From an uncultured Coprococcus sp. (GTDB taxonomy: Bacteria > Bacillota > Clostridia > Lachnospirales > Lachnospiraceae), in NCBI GenBank assembly GCA_934277375.1, contig CAKQTZ010000011.1, forward strand, positions 1 through 64,000: a stretch of 64,000 nt of DNA, read 5' to 3'. A model generated the notes under the pieces. It ran no database searches. It had not been told where the DNA came from and saw only the letters and a program-made list of their open reading frames with translations. Of the stretch, positions 9,692 to 18,281 are shown piece after piece. The translations under genes were made by a program, and so were the position numbers. Positions within the stretch are counted from its first letter, which is position 1, and the number at the start of each line of letters is the position of its first letter.

Positions 9692-10741
9692 ATGAAAAAA
9701 TGGTACAGGATAGCAGCTGTAGTGGTTGTCATGGCGGCTGTGATTGCTATGGTTATCATATCAGGCGTGAGACGGTCAGGCGAAAGTGAATATACAAGGA
9801 ATACGATTACCATGGGAACGGCTGCGTCATTTACAGTGTATGGGCGCCACGGCAGTGAGAATATAGACGAGATGCTGAAGCTTATAGACAGCCTTGACAA
9901 AGATATGCTGTCGTGGCGCTCGACTGACTCAGAAATATACAGAGTGAACACCACATACAAGCCCGGTGAGAATGTGGCAGTGAGCAGCGAGCTTGCGGAT
10001 GTGCTGAAGCAGACACTTGACATATCAAGGTCTCACGATGATCTTCTGGATATCACCATACGCCCTTTGGCTGATGTGTGGGGGATAGAAGATGGCAAAA
10101 CCGAGATCCCTTCACAGGCGGATATCGACAGTGCACTGAAGCTGATTGATGTGTCAAAGGTGAGTGTAGACGGTGATAATGTAAGGATATCAGAGACTGG
10201 TATGATGCTGGATCTGGGAGCAGTCGGAAAGGGCTATGGCTGCGACAGGGCAGCAGAATATCTTAATGGTACTGATGCGGCTGGTGCATGTGTGGCTCTG
10301 GGTGGTAGTATAGTTGTGTATGGAAGCAAGCCTGATGGAACGGCATGGAAGGTCGGTGTCAAGGATCCGAGAGCAGGAGAGGGCACGACCATGGGTGTCA
10401 TAAGCATTGATGATGGTGAGACAGTATTTGTATCTACATCGGGAGATTATGAGAAGTATTTTGAGCAGGATGGCAGGAGATACCATCATATACTTGATCC
10501 TCAGACAGGATATCCTGCGTGGAAAGGCACGATAGCGGCCACAGTGGTTTGTGATAATGGACTGACCAGTGATGCTATGTCCACACTTTGTATGCTGATG
10601 GATAAAGATGCAGCCATGAAGACTGTCCAGGAGTATGGTGCGGATGCTATTCTCATAGATAAGGATAAGAATGTGTATGTCAGTGAAGGCCTGAAGGATC
10701 GATTTACCATAACTGCTGCAGATTATAAAATGGCAGAGTGA
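9692..10741 (+). CDS. apbE: FAD:protein FMN transferase (flavinyltransferase)
   Basis: ApbE family. One N-terminal membrane segment (residues 5-25, no lipobox Cys) anchors the enzyme outside. Motifs include TMGTAASFTVYG, the DLGAVGKGYGCDRAAEYL core, ALGGSI, WKVGVKDPR and a C-terminal TSDAMST segment with acidic Mg-binding residues. It transfers FMN from FAD to Thr/Ser in the [ST]GAT-type motifs of RnfD and RnfG. Both acceptor motifs are present in the fused RnfD-RnfG encoded 2.7 kb downstream, so this is very probably the Rnf maturase. GAGG lies upstream of the ATG. Confidence 0.9.
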   Translation: MKKWYRIAAVVVVMAAVIAMVIISGVRRSGESEYTRNTITMGTAASFTVYGRHGSENIDEMLKLIDSLDKDMLSWRSTDSEIYRVNTTYKPGENVAVSSELADVLKQTLDISRSHDDLLDITIRPLADVWGIEDGKTEIPSQADIDSALKLIDVSKVSVDGDNVRISETGMMLDLGAVGKGYGCDRAAEYLNGTDAAGACVALGGSIVVYGSKPDGTAWKVGVKDPRAGEGTTMGVISIDDGETVFVSTSGDYEKYFEQDGRRYHHILDPQTGYPAWKGTIAATVVCDNGLTSDAMSTLCMLMDKDAAMKTVQEYGADAILIDKDKNVYVSEGLKDRFTITAADYKMAE

Positions 10742-10815
10742 GATCCGGCAGAAGCAGATCAGACACTTGATATGATGGAAAATATGGCAGATATAAATAT
10801 ATTACAGATATGAAA

Positions 10816-10849
10816 ATATGACGGATATGGATATATGACGGATATGGAT
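10816..10849 (+). repeat. Perfect 17-bp tandem duplication at the start of the NusG-II gene
   Basis: The unit ATATGACGGATATGGAT occurs twice head to tail (10816-10832 and 10833-10849). The second copy contains the annotated ATG at 10835. The duplication offers several ATG codons, and none has a good ribosome binding site. Confidence 0.9.
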
Positions 10850-11272
10850 ATAGATGACAGAAACAGAAATACAGAACATACACAGGAGACAGGTGAAATT
10901 GGCGGAACAGTATGGCTTAGAAAAAGAGATATTATATTGTGTGTAGTCCTTTTAACTGCAGGGCTCATATGCTGGCTTGTCATGCGGCTGGCGCTTCCAA
11001 CGGGAAATACCGCTAATGTGTATATAGACGATAAACTGGTGCAGACTATAGACGTGACAGTTGATGATACCTATGAGTTCAGCACGGACAGGGGCAGCAA
11101 TACTGTTGTGGTTGAATCTGGAAAGATCCGTGTCAGCGATGCGGACTGTCCGGATAAGGTGTGCGTGGATATGGGCTGGAAGAGCAGACGCGGAGAGACT
11201 ATAACCTGTCTTCCGCACAAGCTGGTCATAGAGATACAAGGTGGCGGGGTAAGAGATATAGATGTGCAGTAG
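10835..11272 (+). CDS. NusG domain II-containing protein
   Basis: Small membrane-anchored protein. One membrane segment (about residues 35-55) is followed by an extracytoplasmic beta domain with conserved cysteines (DADCPDKVCV and ITCLPHKLVIEI) typical of the NusG domain II family found beside apbE, Gx and rnf genes in Clostridia. Function is unknown; the paired cysteines hint at a disulfide or a metal/redox site. Its end overlaps the next gene by 11 bp. The start is uncertain: ATG codons at 10835 and 10844 are both possible and no clear Shine-Dalgarno is seen. Confidence 0.75.
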   Translation: MTDMDIDDRNRNTEHTQETGEIGGTVWLRKRDIILCVVLLTAGLICWLVMRLALPTGNTANVYIDDKLVQTIDVTVDDTYEFSTDRGSNTVVVESGKIRVSDADCPDKVCVDMGWKSRRGETITCLPHKLVIEIQGGGVRDIDVQ

Positions 11273-11819
11273 AGATAAAAATGATCAGAAAAGTTCGGCG
11301 ACGGCTGTGGACAGAACACATGGCTGGAGCACAAAAAGAATCACATATACAGGTATGTTCGTGGCCATAGCCATGGTATTTTCATATCTTGAATCTATGA
11401 TTCCGGTGAATATAGCGATTCCTGGAATCAAGCTGGGACTTGCAAACCTGGTTACCATAGTTGTCATGTACAGGCTGGGAATATCAGATGCGTGGATAGT
11501 GTCGATTGTCAGAGTTGTGCTGTCATCGCTGCTCTTTGGCAATATGATGGTTATGGTATACAGCATTGCGGGAGCGGTGCTGTCACTTCTGGTCATGATG
11601 CTTTGCAGGAAAAAGGAGCTGTTCGGACTCCTTGGAACGAGTATACTGGGCGGAGTGAGCCACAATGCAGGGCAGATAGCTATGGCAGCGCTTCTCATGA
11701 AGAGTGGAAATATCATGCTGTATATGCCGGTACTGTGCATATCGGGAACGATAGCCGGTGTGTGCATAGGCCTGGCTGGAACCGTACTTGTCAGAAAGCT
11801 TCCGTCCATAGAATATTAG
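11262..11819 (+). CDS. Gx transporter family membrane protein (heptaprenyl diphosphate synthase component I-like)
   Basis: About five membrane helices after a polar N-terminus, with the family-type stretch PGIKLGLANLVTIVVMYRLG and later GGVSHNAGQIAMAA. The family is annotated either as component I of heptaprenyl diphosphate synthase or as a Gx transporter with an ECF S-component-like fold. The substrate is not known. It overlaps the NusG-II gene by 11 bp and precedes the rnf operon, as in related genomes. The first ATG (11262) gives 24 polar residues before the first helix, so a later start is possible. Confidence 0.75.
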   Translation: MCSRDKNDQKSSATAVDRTHGWSTKRITYTGMFVAIAMVFSYLESMIPVNIAIPGIKLGLANLVTIVVMYRLGISDAWIVSIVRVVLSSLLFGNMMVMVYSIAGAVLSLLVMMLCRKKELFGLLGTSILGGVSHNAGQIAMAALLMKSGNIMLYMPVLCISGTIAGVCIGLAGTVLVRKLPSIEY

Positions 11820-11875
11820 ATAACCGTATTACAGATGTGCGGAGAATCATTTTTGTACGCATCTGTAAGTGTAAA

Positions 11876-11934
11876 AATCACATATAAGATACAGATATGA
11901 TTTAAGTGTCTATATCTTATGTGTGATTATTTTT
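11876..11934 (+). terminator. Terminator after the Gx gene
   Basis: A 16-bp stem (11876-11891 with 11913-11928, one G-U pair) is followed by ATTATTTTT. A second hairpin with arms TTACAGATG and CATCTGTAA lies just upstream (about 11829-11868). Together they separate the apbE-NusG-Gx genes from rnf. Confidence 0.7.
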
Positions 11935-11993
11935 ATTGTGTAGATATAGTATTATTTCCAATATTTTTAAATGATAATATATCCCCATTTAGG

Positions 11994-12022
11994 TTGTTTT
12001 TGAGCTTCCAAAGCGTTATTAT
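11994..12022 (+). promoter_or_regulatory. Candidate promoter of the rnf operon
   Basis: TTGTTT (11994-11999) and TATTAT (12017-12022) are spaced 17 bp apart, 48 bp before rnfC and just after the preceding terminator. The rnfC ribosome binding site AGAGG lies further down. Confidence 0.5.
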
Positions 12023-12070
12023 AAAGGGAGGTTTTTTTAATAAATAATAAACAAGGAAAAGAGGTAGAAC

Positions 12071-13396
12071 ATGGGTTTGTTAACATTTCTGGGCGGAATT
12101 CATCCATATGAAGGCAAAGAATTGTCAATGGAAAAGCCTGTCAAAGAATACCTTCCAAAAGGTGACTGTGTGTTTCCGCTTAGTCAGCATATTGGAGCAC
12201 CGGCCACACCTATAGTGAAGAGGGGCGACAGAGTCCTGGTTGGCCAGAAGATAGCTGAGGCCAGTGGATTCGTGTCTGCGAATATACATTCGTCCATATC
12301 GGGTAAGGTCAAGGCTATAGAGCCGAGATATGTGCCTGGCGGATCAAAGGTGGAGTCGATAGTAGTAGAGAATGACGGTCTGTTTGAGGAGGTCGATTTT
12401 GCGGCAAATGTGAAGGATCTGTCCACTCTGTATAGAGAGGATGTAAAGGAGATCATCAAGGAGGCCGGAATAGTAGGAATGGGTGGTGCCGGTTTCCCTG
12501 CAAATGTCAAGCTGTCTCCGAAGAACGAGGATGCGATAGATTACATAATAGTAAATGGCGCTGAGTGTGAGCCTTACCTCACATCGGATTACAGAAGGAT
12601 GATGGAGGAGCCGGACAAGCTTATCCTGGGACTTGAGATATGTATTAACCTGTTTGACCATGCAAAGGGAATCATAGCCATAGAGGACAATAAGCCAGAG
12701 GCCATAGCGCTTCTCACAGACAAGGTAAAAGACAATGATAAGATAGAGGTTCATGTGATGAAGACCAAGTACCCTCAGGGTGCCGAGCGTCAGCTTATAT
12801 ATGCGAACACCGGACGATATGTCAACTCCAAGATGCTTCCTGCTGATGCGGGATGCATAGTCCACAACGTTGATACCATAGTATCCATATATGAGGCGGT
12901 TATAGAGGGTAGACCTCTTTATACAAGGATAGTCACCATCACCGGTGATGCTATAGAGAATCCATGTAACCTTATGGTGAGAACTGGAACTAACTGTCAG
13001 GAACTCATAGAGGCTGCAGGTGGCTTCAAAGATGGAGTGGTTCCTGAGAAGGTGATCTCAGGCGGTCCTATGATGGGAAAGGCGCTTTTCTCACTGGATG
13101 TTCCAGCAACCAAGGGAGTGTCGGCACTGCTGTGTATGACACATGACGAGGTGGCAGAGCTTGAACCGAGCAACTGTATAAGATGCGGACGTTGCGTTGA
13201 TGTGTGTCCGGGACGTGTAGTCCCATCACTGCTTGCCTCACTGGCAGAGCACGGAGATACAGAAGGCTTCCTGGCTCACAACGGAATGGAGTGCTGTGAG
13301 TGTGGATGTTGTTCATATGTATGTCCTGCCAAGAGACATCTGACACAGACCATCGCAGGAACAAGAAAATCCATCATTGCGAATAAAAAGAAGTAG
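12071..13396 (+). CDS. rnfC: Rnf electron transport complex subunit C
   Basis: Peripheral NADH-binding subunit of the Rnf ferredoxin:NAD+ oxidoreductase, which couples electron flow to Na+ or H+ export. The glycine-rich nucleotide/FMN motif GMGGAGFP is near residue 137. Two [4Fe-4S] motifs are near 370 (CIRCGRCVDVCP) and 409 (CCECGCCSYVCP). The 441-residue length is the clostridial type without the long repeat tail of proteobacterial RnfC. It is the first gene of the operon C-D/G-E-A-B, followed at 12 bp by the RnfD-RnfG gene. Confidence 0.95.
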   Translation: MGLLTFLGGIHPYEGKELSMEKPVKEYLPKGDCVFPLSQHIGAPATPIVKRGDRVLVGQKIAEASGFVSANIHSSISGKVKAIEPRYVPGGSKVESIVVENDGLFEEVDFAANVKDLSTLYREDVKEIIKEAGIVGMGGAGFPANVKLSPKNEDAIDYIIVNGAECEPYLTSDYRRMMEEPDKLILGLEICINLFDHAKGIIAIEDNKPEAIALLTDKVKDNDKIEVHVMKTKYPQGAERQLIYANTGRYVNSKMLPADAGCIVHNVDTIVSIYEAVIEGRPLYTRIVTITGDAIENPCNLMVRTGTNCQELIEAAGGFKDGVVPEKVISGGPMMGKALFSLDVPATKGVSALLCMTHDEVAELEPSNCIRCGRCVDVCPGRVVPSLLASLAEHGDTEGFLAHNGMECCECGCCSYVCPAKRHLTQTIAGTRKSIIANKKK

Positions 13397-13408
13397 GAGG
13401 TGCACACA

Positions 13409-15034
13409 TTGGATAATACATTTAAGATTTCGTCATCTCCACATGTCAGAGATAAACGAAGTACACGGAGCATTATGCTGGATGTGATCATTGCATTGCT
13501 TCCGGCAACCATATTTGGAATCATCAATTTTGAGCTGAATGCCATGATACTCATACTCACATGCGTGGTCTCATGCGTGCTGTTTGAGTGGCTGTATCAG
13601 AAGATGATGAACAGAAAGGTAACCATAAGCGATCTCAGTGCAGTGGTAACAGGACTTCTACTGGCACTGAACCTTTCACCGGACGTGCCGGTGTGGATGG
13701 CGATACTCGGAAGTGCATTTGCCATAATCATAGTAAAGCAGCTTTTCGGCGGACTGGGATTCAACTTTATGAACCCGGCACTTGGCGCAAGATGCTTCCT
13801 GCTCATATCATTTGCGGGAAGAATGACATCTTTTTCATATGACGGTGTGACAACTGCCACACCTCTTGCAGTACTCAAGAACACAGGAGACCTGGCAGAT
13901 GTAAACGTGCTCCATATGTTTCTTGGAAATATACCGGGAACCATAGGTGAGACATCAGTTGTATGTTTACTTGTTGGTGCAGCTTATCTTCTGATCAGAA
14001 GAGTTATAAAGCCGGTTATTCCACTTACATATATAGGAACATTTGCGGTGCTCATTATGATATATGCGGTTGCATCGGGTAGAGGTTTTGATCTCACATT
14101 CCTCGCAGCACATCTGTGCGGCGGTGGTCTGATGCTTGGAGCATTCTTTATGGCAACTGACTATGTTACATCACCTATCACACCTGCGGGTAAGGTTGTG
14201 TTTGGTGTGATACTTGGTATACTCACATTCTGTTTCAGAATATACGGAGGATCAGCAGAGGGCGTATCATATGCGATCATATTCTCCAACCTGCTTGTGC
14301 CACTCATTGAGAGATGGACACAGCCGAAGAGTTTCGGAGAGGGAGCAGAGCTTGCAGCCCAGGGTGACACAGCCGGAACAAAGTCCAAGATGGATACAAA
14401 GTCGATTGTTATAGCAACTATAGCAATCATGATAATCACAGTCATAGCAGGATTTGCACTGGCTTATGTATATAAGATCACAAAGGATCCTATAGCAGTT
14501 ACAGAACAGAAAGCAAAGGAGGAGGCATACAAGGCGGTATTTGATGATGCGGATTCGTTTGACAGCTATGCTGACTTTGATGCCGATGCAGCTGCAAATG
14601 TTCTGTCAGATGCAGGATATAATGCAGATATAGATGAAGTAGTGGAAGCAAAGGGCAGCGATGGATCAGTGCTTGGATATGTTGTTACTGTAACATCACA
14701 CGAGGCGTACAGCGGAGACCTTCAGTTAGCCATGGGAGTCAGAGCGGATGGAACGACAAATGGAATCTCATTCCTGTCACTCTCAGAGACAGCGGGACTT
14801 GGTATGGAGGCTGACACAGACAGCTTCAAGTCGCAGTTCGCCGGCAAGAATGTTGAAAAGTTCCAGTACACCAAGTCAGGTGCCACAGTGGACGAGGAGA
14901 TAGATGCCCTGTCAGGCGCTACCATCACAACAAATGCGGTTACCAATGCGGTGAATGCGGGACTTGAGTATGTGAAGTCCATAAATGGCGGTGCTGCTGA
15001 TTCATCTGCAGCGTCGAACGGAGGTGACAAGTAA
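13409..15034 (+). CDS. RnfD-RnfG fusion, Rnf complex flavoprotein subunits in one chain
   Basis: Residues 1-310 are RnfD: a multi-helix membrane protein of the NqrB/RnfD family with flavinylation motif DGVTTAT near 145. After a helix near 330-350, residues 360-535 form an RnfG-type FMN-binding domain with DALSGAT near 499. Both Thr residues are expected to carry FMN attached by ApbE. No separate rnfG exists in this operon, so the fusion supplies both subunits. The start is TTG at 13409, 8 nt after AGGAGG (13395-13400). The upstream in-frame GTG at 13400 overlaps that Shine-Dalgarno. The stop overlaps rnfE (TAATG). No frameshift is needed to read through. Confidence 0.88.
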   Translation: MDNTFKISSSPHVRDKRSTRSIMLDVIIALLPATIFGIINFELNAMILILTCVVSCVLFEWLYQKMMNRKVTISDLSAVVTGLLLALNLSPDVPVWMAILGSAFAIIIVKQLFGGLGFNFMNPALGARCFLLISFAGRMTSFSYDGVTTATPLAVLKNTGDLADVNVLHMFLGNIPGTIGETSVVCLLVGAAYLLIRRVIKPVIPLTYIGTFAVLIMIYAVASGRGFDLTFLAAHLCGGGLMLGAFFMATDYVTSPITPAGKVVFGVILGILTFCFRIYGGSAEGVSYAIIFSNLLVPLIERWTQPKSFGEGAELAAQGDTAGTKSKMDTKSIVIATIAIMIITVIAGFALAYVYKITKDPIAVTEQKAKEEAYKAVFDDADSFDSYADFDADAAANVLSDAGYNADIDEVVEAKGSDGSVLGYVVTVTSHEAYSGDLQLAMGVRADGTTNGISFLSLSETAGLGMEADTDSFKSQFAGKNVEKFQYTKSGATVDEEIDALSGATITTNAVTNAVNAGLEYVKSINGGAADSSAASNGGDK

Positions 15035-16401
15035 TGGGAAAATGTACAGAGCGTTTATATAACGGTATTGTGAAAGAGAACCCGACCTTCGTACAGATGC
15101 TTGGAATGTGTCCGACGCTTGCGGTCACATCATCAGCCATCAACGGCGCAGGAATGGGACTTACGACCACATGTATCCTGGTGCTCAGCAACTTCATGAT
15201 CTCAGCACTCAGAAAGGTCATACCTGATAAGGTCAGAATACCATCATTTATAGTTATCATAGCTTCATTTGTTACTATCATACAGTTCCTGCTGCAGGCG
15301 TACCTGCCATCACTCAACAGCAGCCTTGGACTGTATATACCACTTATAGTTGTTAACTGTATCATCCTTGGCCGTGCCGAGGCATATGCTTCCAAGAACA
15401 AGGTACTTCCATCCATATTTGATGGACTTGGAATGGGCCTTGGATTTACAGTCGGCCTTACACTTATAGGAATGTTCAGAGAGCTTGTCGGAAAGGGCTG
15501 TGTATTTGGATTCCAGATACTTGGAGATGGCAACAGACTTCAGAGCTCATCAGGAATTATAAAGGGAATAGGCAATGCACTCAGCCTGTACACACCTATA
15601 ACAATATTCGTACTTGCACCTGGTGCATTCTTCGTGCTTGCATTCATCATAGCATTTATCAACAAGAGAAATGCAAAAAAGGCAGCGGAGGCACTTGCAA
15701 ATGGAGAGGAAATACCGGCAGCATGCAGACCGGACTCATGTGCAGGATGTATCAATGCAGCATGTTGTGGCAAACTGGTTTCAGAAACGCCAACACCGGT
15801 AAAGGCAGCAGAAGCTCTGGCAAAGGCGGAAGCGGCAGATGCCAAGCGTGCTAAGAAACCAGAAGAGGCACAGGCATCGTCAGATAAGGATGCAGCGAAT
15901 AATAACGCAGCTGAGGATGATAAGTCAGAGGAAGTGGATAAGGATGAGCCAAGGCTCAGCCCATATGCACCAACCAGAGAGTCTGTTCTCGCTGATATAA
16001 AGCTTGTGCCTAATGCGACTGGAAAGATACTCAGGGAGCATGCACAGGAGCAGGATACAGATAATACAGACGAAAAACAGCAGGCTGTTTCTGGTGCTGA
16101 GGCAGAGAATGGTCAGAAATCGGTAGAAGCAGAGCAGAAGACAGAAAGTCAGCCGGCGGCAGAGCAGCCGGAGCCGGCAGCAGAGCCACAGCCGGCAGCA
16201 GAGCCACAGCAGGCAGTAGATCAGTCAGCAGAGACCCAGCCGGCAGCAGAGCAGCCAAAGCAGTATACAGAGACTCAGGCCCAGCCGTCAGCAGAGCAGC
16301 CAGAACAGCCCGCAGAGGATGAGCCGTCAGATTCAGATATAAAACTCAAGGAGACAATGGCTCATATAAAGAAGAAAAAAGGAAAGGGAGGTAAGAGATA
16401 A
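15034..16401 (+). CDS. rnfE: Rnf complex subunit E with long low-complexity C-terminal tail
   Basis: Residues 1-215 are a normal six-helix RnfE, a paralogue of RnfA that binds the intramembrane Fe-S centre with it. The remaining 240 residues are unusual: a cysteine cluster near 229 (CRPDSCAGCINAACC), then a cytoplasm-type tail rich in Ala, Glu, Gln and Pro with repeated AAEQP / AAEPQP units, ending in a basic KKKKGKGGKR. Typical RnfE is about 200 residues. The tail carries no recognised domain. The gene overlaps its neighbours on both sides by 1 bp, so the tail is in a translated operon and not a misread. Confidence 0.9.
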   Translation: MGKCTERLYNGIVKENPTFVQMLGMCPTLAVTSSAINGAGMGLTTTCILVLSNFMISALRKVIPDKVRIPSFIVIIASFVTIIQFLLQAYLPSLNSSLGLYIPLIVVNCIILGRAEAYASKNKVLPSIFDGLGMGLGFTVGLTLIGMFRELVGKGCVFGFQILGDGNRLQSSSGIIKGIGNALSLYTPITIFVLAPGAFFVLAFIIAFINKRNAKKAAEALANGEEIPAACRPDSCAGCINAACCGKLVSETPTPVKAAEALAKAEAADAKRAKKPEEAQASSDKDAANNNAAEDDKSEEVDKDEPRLSPYAPTRESVLADIKLVPNATGKILREHAQEQDTDNTDEKQQAVSGAEAENGQKSVEAEQKTESQPAAEQPEPAAEPQPAAEPQQAVDQSAETQPAAEQPKQYTETQAQPSAEQPEQPAEDEPSDSDIKLKETMAHIKKKKGKGGKR

Positions 16402-16973
16402 TGAACATTTTATTGTTAGCCATCGGAGCGGCACTTGTAAATAATGTTATCCTCAGCCAGTTCCTCGGACTGTGTCCTTTCCTTGGAGTGTCCAAGAGTG
16501 TCAACACAGCAACCGGAATGGGAGCAGCGGTCGTATTCGTCATGACTATAGCTTCATTTGTCACCAGCGTGGTGTATTACGGAATACTGAGAAGATTCGG
16601 CCTTGAATACCTCAACACCATTGTGTTCATACTTGTAATTGCGGCACTCGTACAGTTTGTTGAGATGTTCCTCAAGAAGAAGGTAAAGTCACTGTATGAA
16701 TCACTTGGTGTATACCTTCCATTGATCACGACCAACTGTGCCGTGCTTGGTATCGCTCTTTCAAATGTACAGAGTGGTTACGGCATACTTGAGAGTACCA
16801 TCAACGGATGTGGCTCTGCAGTCGGATTTACTATAGCCATAGTCATACTTGCAGGAATAAGAGAGAGACTTGAGCACAGTCCTATACCTGAGTCGTTCAA
16901 GGGAACTCCAATAGTTCTCATCACATCAGGTCTTATGGCGATCGCGTTCTTCGGTTTCTCAGGATTGATATAA
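16401..16973 (+). CDS. rnfA: Rnf complex subunit A
   Basis: Six-helix membrane subunit of 190 residues, the usual length, with family stretches NNVILSQFLGLCPFLGVS and ITTNCAVLGIAL. The conserved cysteines in these two segments pair with those of RnfE to hold the intramembrane iron centre. It overlaps rnfE by 1 bp, and the stop overlaps the AGGAGG of rnfB. Confidence 0.95.
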   Translation: MNILLLAIGAALVNNVILSQFLGLCPFLGVSKSVNTATGMGAAVVFVMTIASFVTSVVYYGILRRFGLEYLNTIVFILVIAALVQFVEMFLKKKVKSLYESLGVYLPLITTNCAVLGIALSNVQSGYGILESTINGCGSAVGFTIAIVILAGIRERLEHSPIPESFKGTPIVLITSGLMAIAFFGFSGLI

Positions 16974-16986
16974 GGAGGGTGCGGAT

Positions 16987-17772
16987 ATGACAGGAATATT
17001 GATAGCTGTGGCAGTTGTCGCAGGCGTAGGTATTGTGATAGGTATCCTTCTGGGTGTCGCAGGAGAGAAATTTAAGGTAGAAGTAGATGAGAAAGAAATA
17101 GCAGTAAGAGAGCTGCTTCCGGGAAATAACTGCGGTGGATGTGGTTATCCGGGATGCGACGGACTGGCAGCGGCCATCGCCAAGGGCGAGATGCCTCCAT
17201 CGGCATGTCCTGTCGGTGGCGAGGCAGTGGCAGCGAAGATCAGTGAGGTAATGGGCGTGGAAAACGCTGAAAATACAAGGTATGTGGCATTTGTCAAATG
17301 CGCAGGAGACTGCGAGAAGGCAAAGGATGTATACGAGTATGTGGGCCCAAGAGACTGTAAGCTGGCTCAGAACAATCCCAACAATGGACCAAAGGCATGT
17401 ACATACGGATGTACAGGTTATGGTTCATGTAAAGCAGTATGTGAGTTCGGGGCTATTGACATTATAGATGGAATTGCGGTAATTAATAAGGAGAAGTGTA
17501 AGGCATGCGGCAAATGTGTCACAGAGTGCCCAAGACATCTGATAGAGCTGGTTCCTTATGACGCAGAGAGACTTGTCAGATGTAATTCCCACGACAAGGG
17601 ACTTCAGGTCAAGGCAGCCTGCAGCGCGGGATGTATCGGATGTACACTGTGTGCAAGAAACTGTGAGGCAGGAGCCATCACGATAGACAGGAACCTTGCC
17701 CACATAGATCCGGAGAAGTGTACAAATTGTGGTGCATGTAAAGCCAAGTGCCCAGTAAAGATAATATCGTAA
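16987..17772 (+). CDS. rnfB: Rnf complex subunit B, ferredoxin-type
   Basis: An N-terminal membrane anchor (residues 1-25) is followed by the RnfB-type cluster motif CGGCGYPGCDGLA near 48. Further Cys-rich motifs follow: CTYGCTGYGSCKAVC, CKACGKCVTECP, CIGCTLCARNC and CTNCGACKAKCP, enough for several [4Fe-4S] clusters. It takes electrons from reduced ferredoxin and passes them into the membrane subunits. It is the last rnf gene; nrdR follows 41 bp later behind a small stem (CCCGCC-GAA-GGTGGG), with no clear terminator. Confidence 0.95.
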   Translation: MTGILIAVAVVAGVGIVIGILLGVAGEKFKVEVDEKEIAVRELLPGNNCGGCGYPGCDGLAAAIAKGEMPPSACPVGGEAVAAKISEVMGVENAENTRYVAFVKCAGDCEKAKDVYEYVGPRDCKLAQNNPNNGPKACTYGCTGYGSCKAVCEFGAIDIIDGIAVINKEKCKACGKCVTECPRHLIELVPYDAERLVRCNSHDKGLQVKAACSAGCIGCTLCARNCEAGAITIDRNLAHIDPEKCTNCGACKAKCPVKIIS

Positions 17773-17813
17773 GAAGGACCCGCCGAAGGTGGGAGATATA
17801 AGGAGAAAATTAT

Positions 17814-18281
17814 ATGAGATGCCCATTTTGCTCAGCAGATGATACAAAGGTTATCGATTCCAGACCGGCGGAGGATGGAAGTGCGATCAGAAGAAGAAGA
17901 CAGTGTGATGCCTGTGGCAAGAGATTTACCACATATGAGAAGGTGGAGACCATACCTCTCATAGTCATCAAGAAGGATAAGAACAGAGAGACCTATGACC
18001 GTTCCAAGATAGAGTCAGGAGTTATAAAGTCGTGTCATAAGCGGCCGGTTTCAGCAGAGGCAGTCACAAAGTGCATAGATGACATAGAGAACACCATTTT
18101 CAACATGGAAGTGAGAGAGATAGAGAGCACGACCATAGGTGAGATAGTCATGGATAAGATCAAGGATCTTGATCAGGTAGCTTATGTAAGATTTGCATCA
18201 GTGTACAGAGAGTTCAAGGATGTGAATACATTTATGGATGAGCTGGGCAAGCTGCTCACCAGCAATTCGGAGAAGCGATGA
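17814..18281 (+). CDS. nrdR: Transcriptional repressor NrdR
   Basis: An N-terminal zinc ribbon (Cys3, Cys6 and the CDACG pair near residues 32-35) is followed by RFTTYE and an ATP-cone domain. It represses ribonucleotide reductase genes according to dATP/ATP binding. The 155-residue length matches the family. The TAAGGAG site is upstream, and the stop overlaps the next ATG (ATGA). Confidence 0.94.
   Translation: MRCPFCSADDTKVIDSRPAEDGSAIRRRRQCDACGKRFTTYEKVETIPLIVIKKDKNRETYDRSKIESGVIKSCHKRPVSAEAVTKCIDDIENTIFNMEVREIESTTIGEIVMDKIKDLDQVAYVRFASVYREFKDVNTFMDELGKLLTSNSEKR

Noticed and set aside
13409..15034. Possible frameshift joining separate rnfD and rnfG genes
   Set aside because: The frame is continuous with consistent codon use, and no ribosome binding site or start is needed at the junction.
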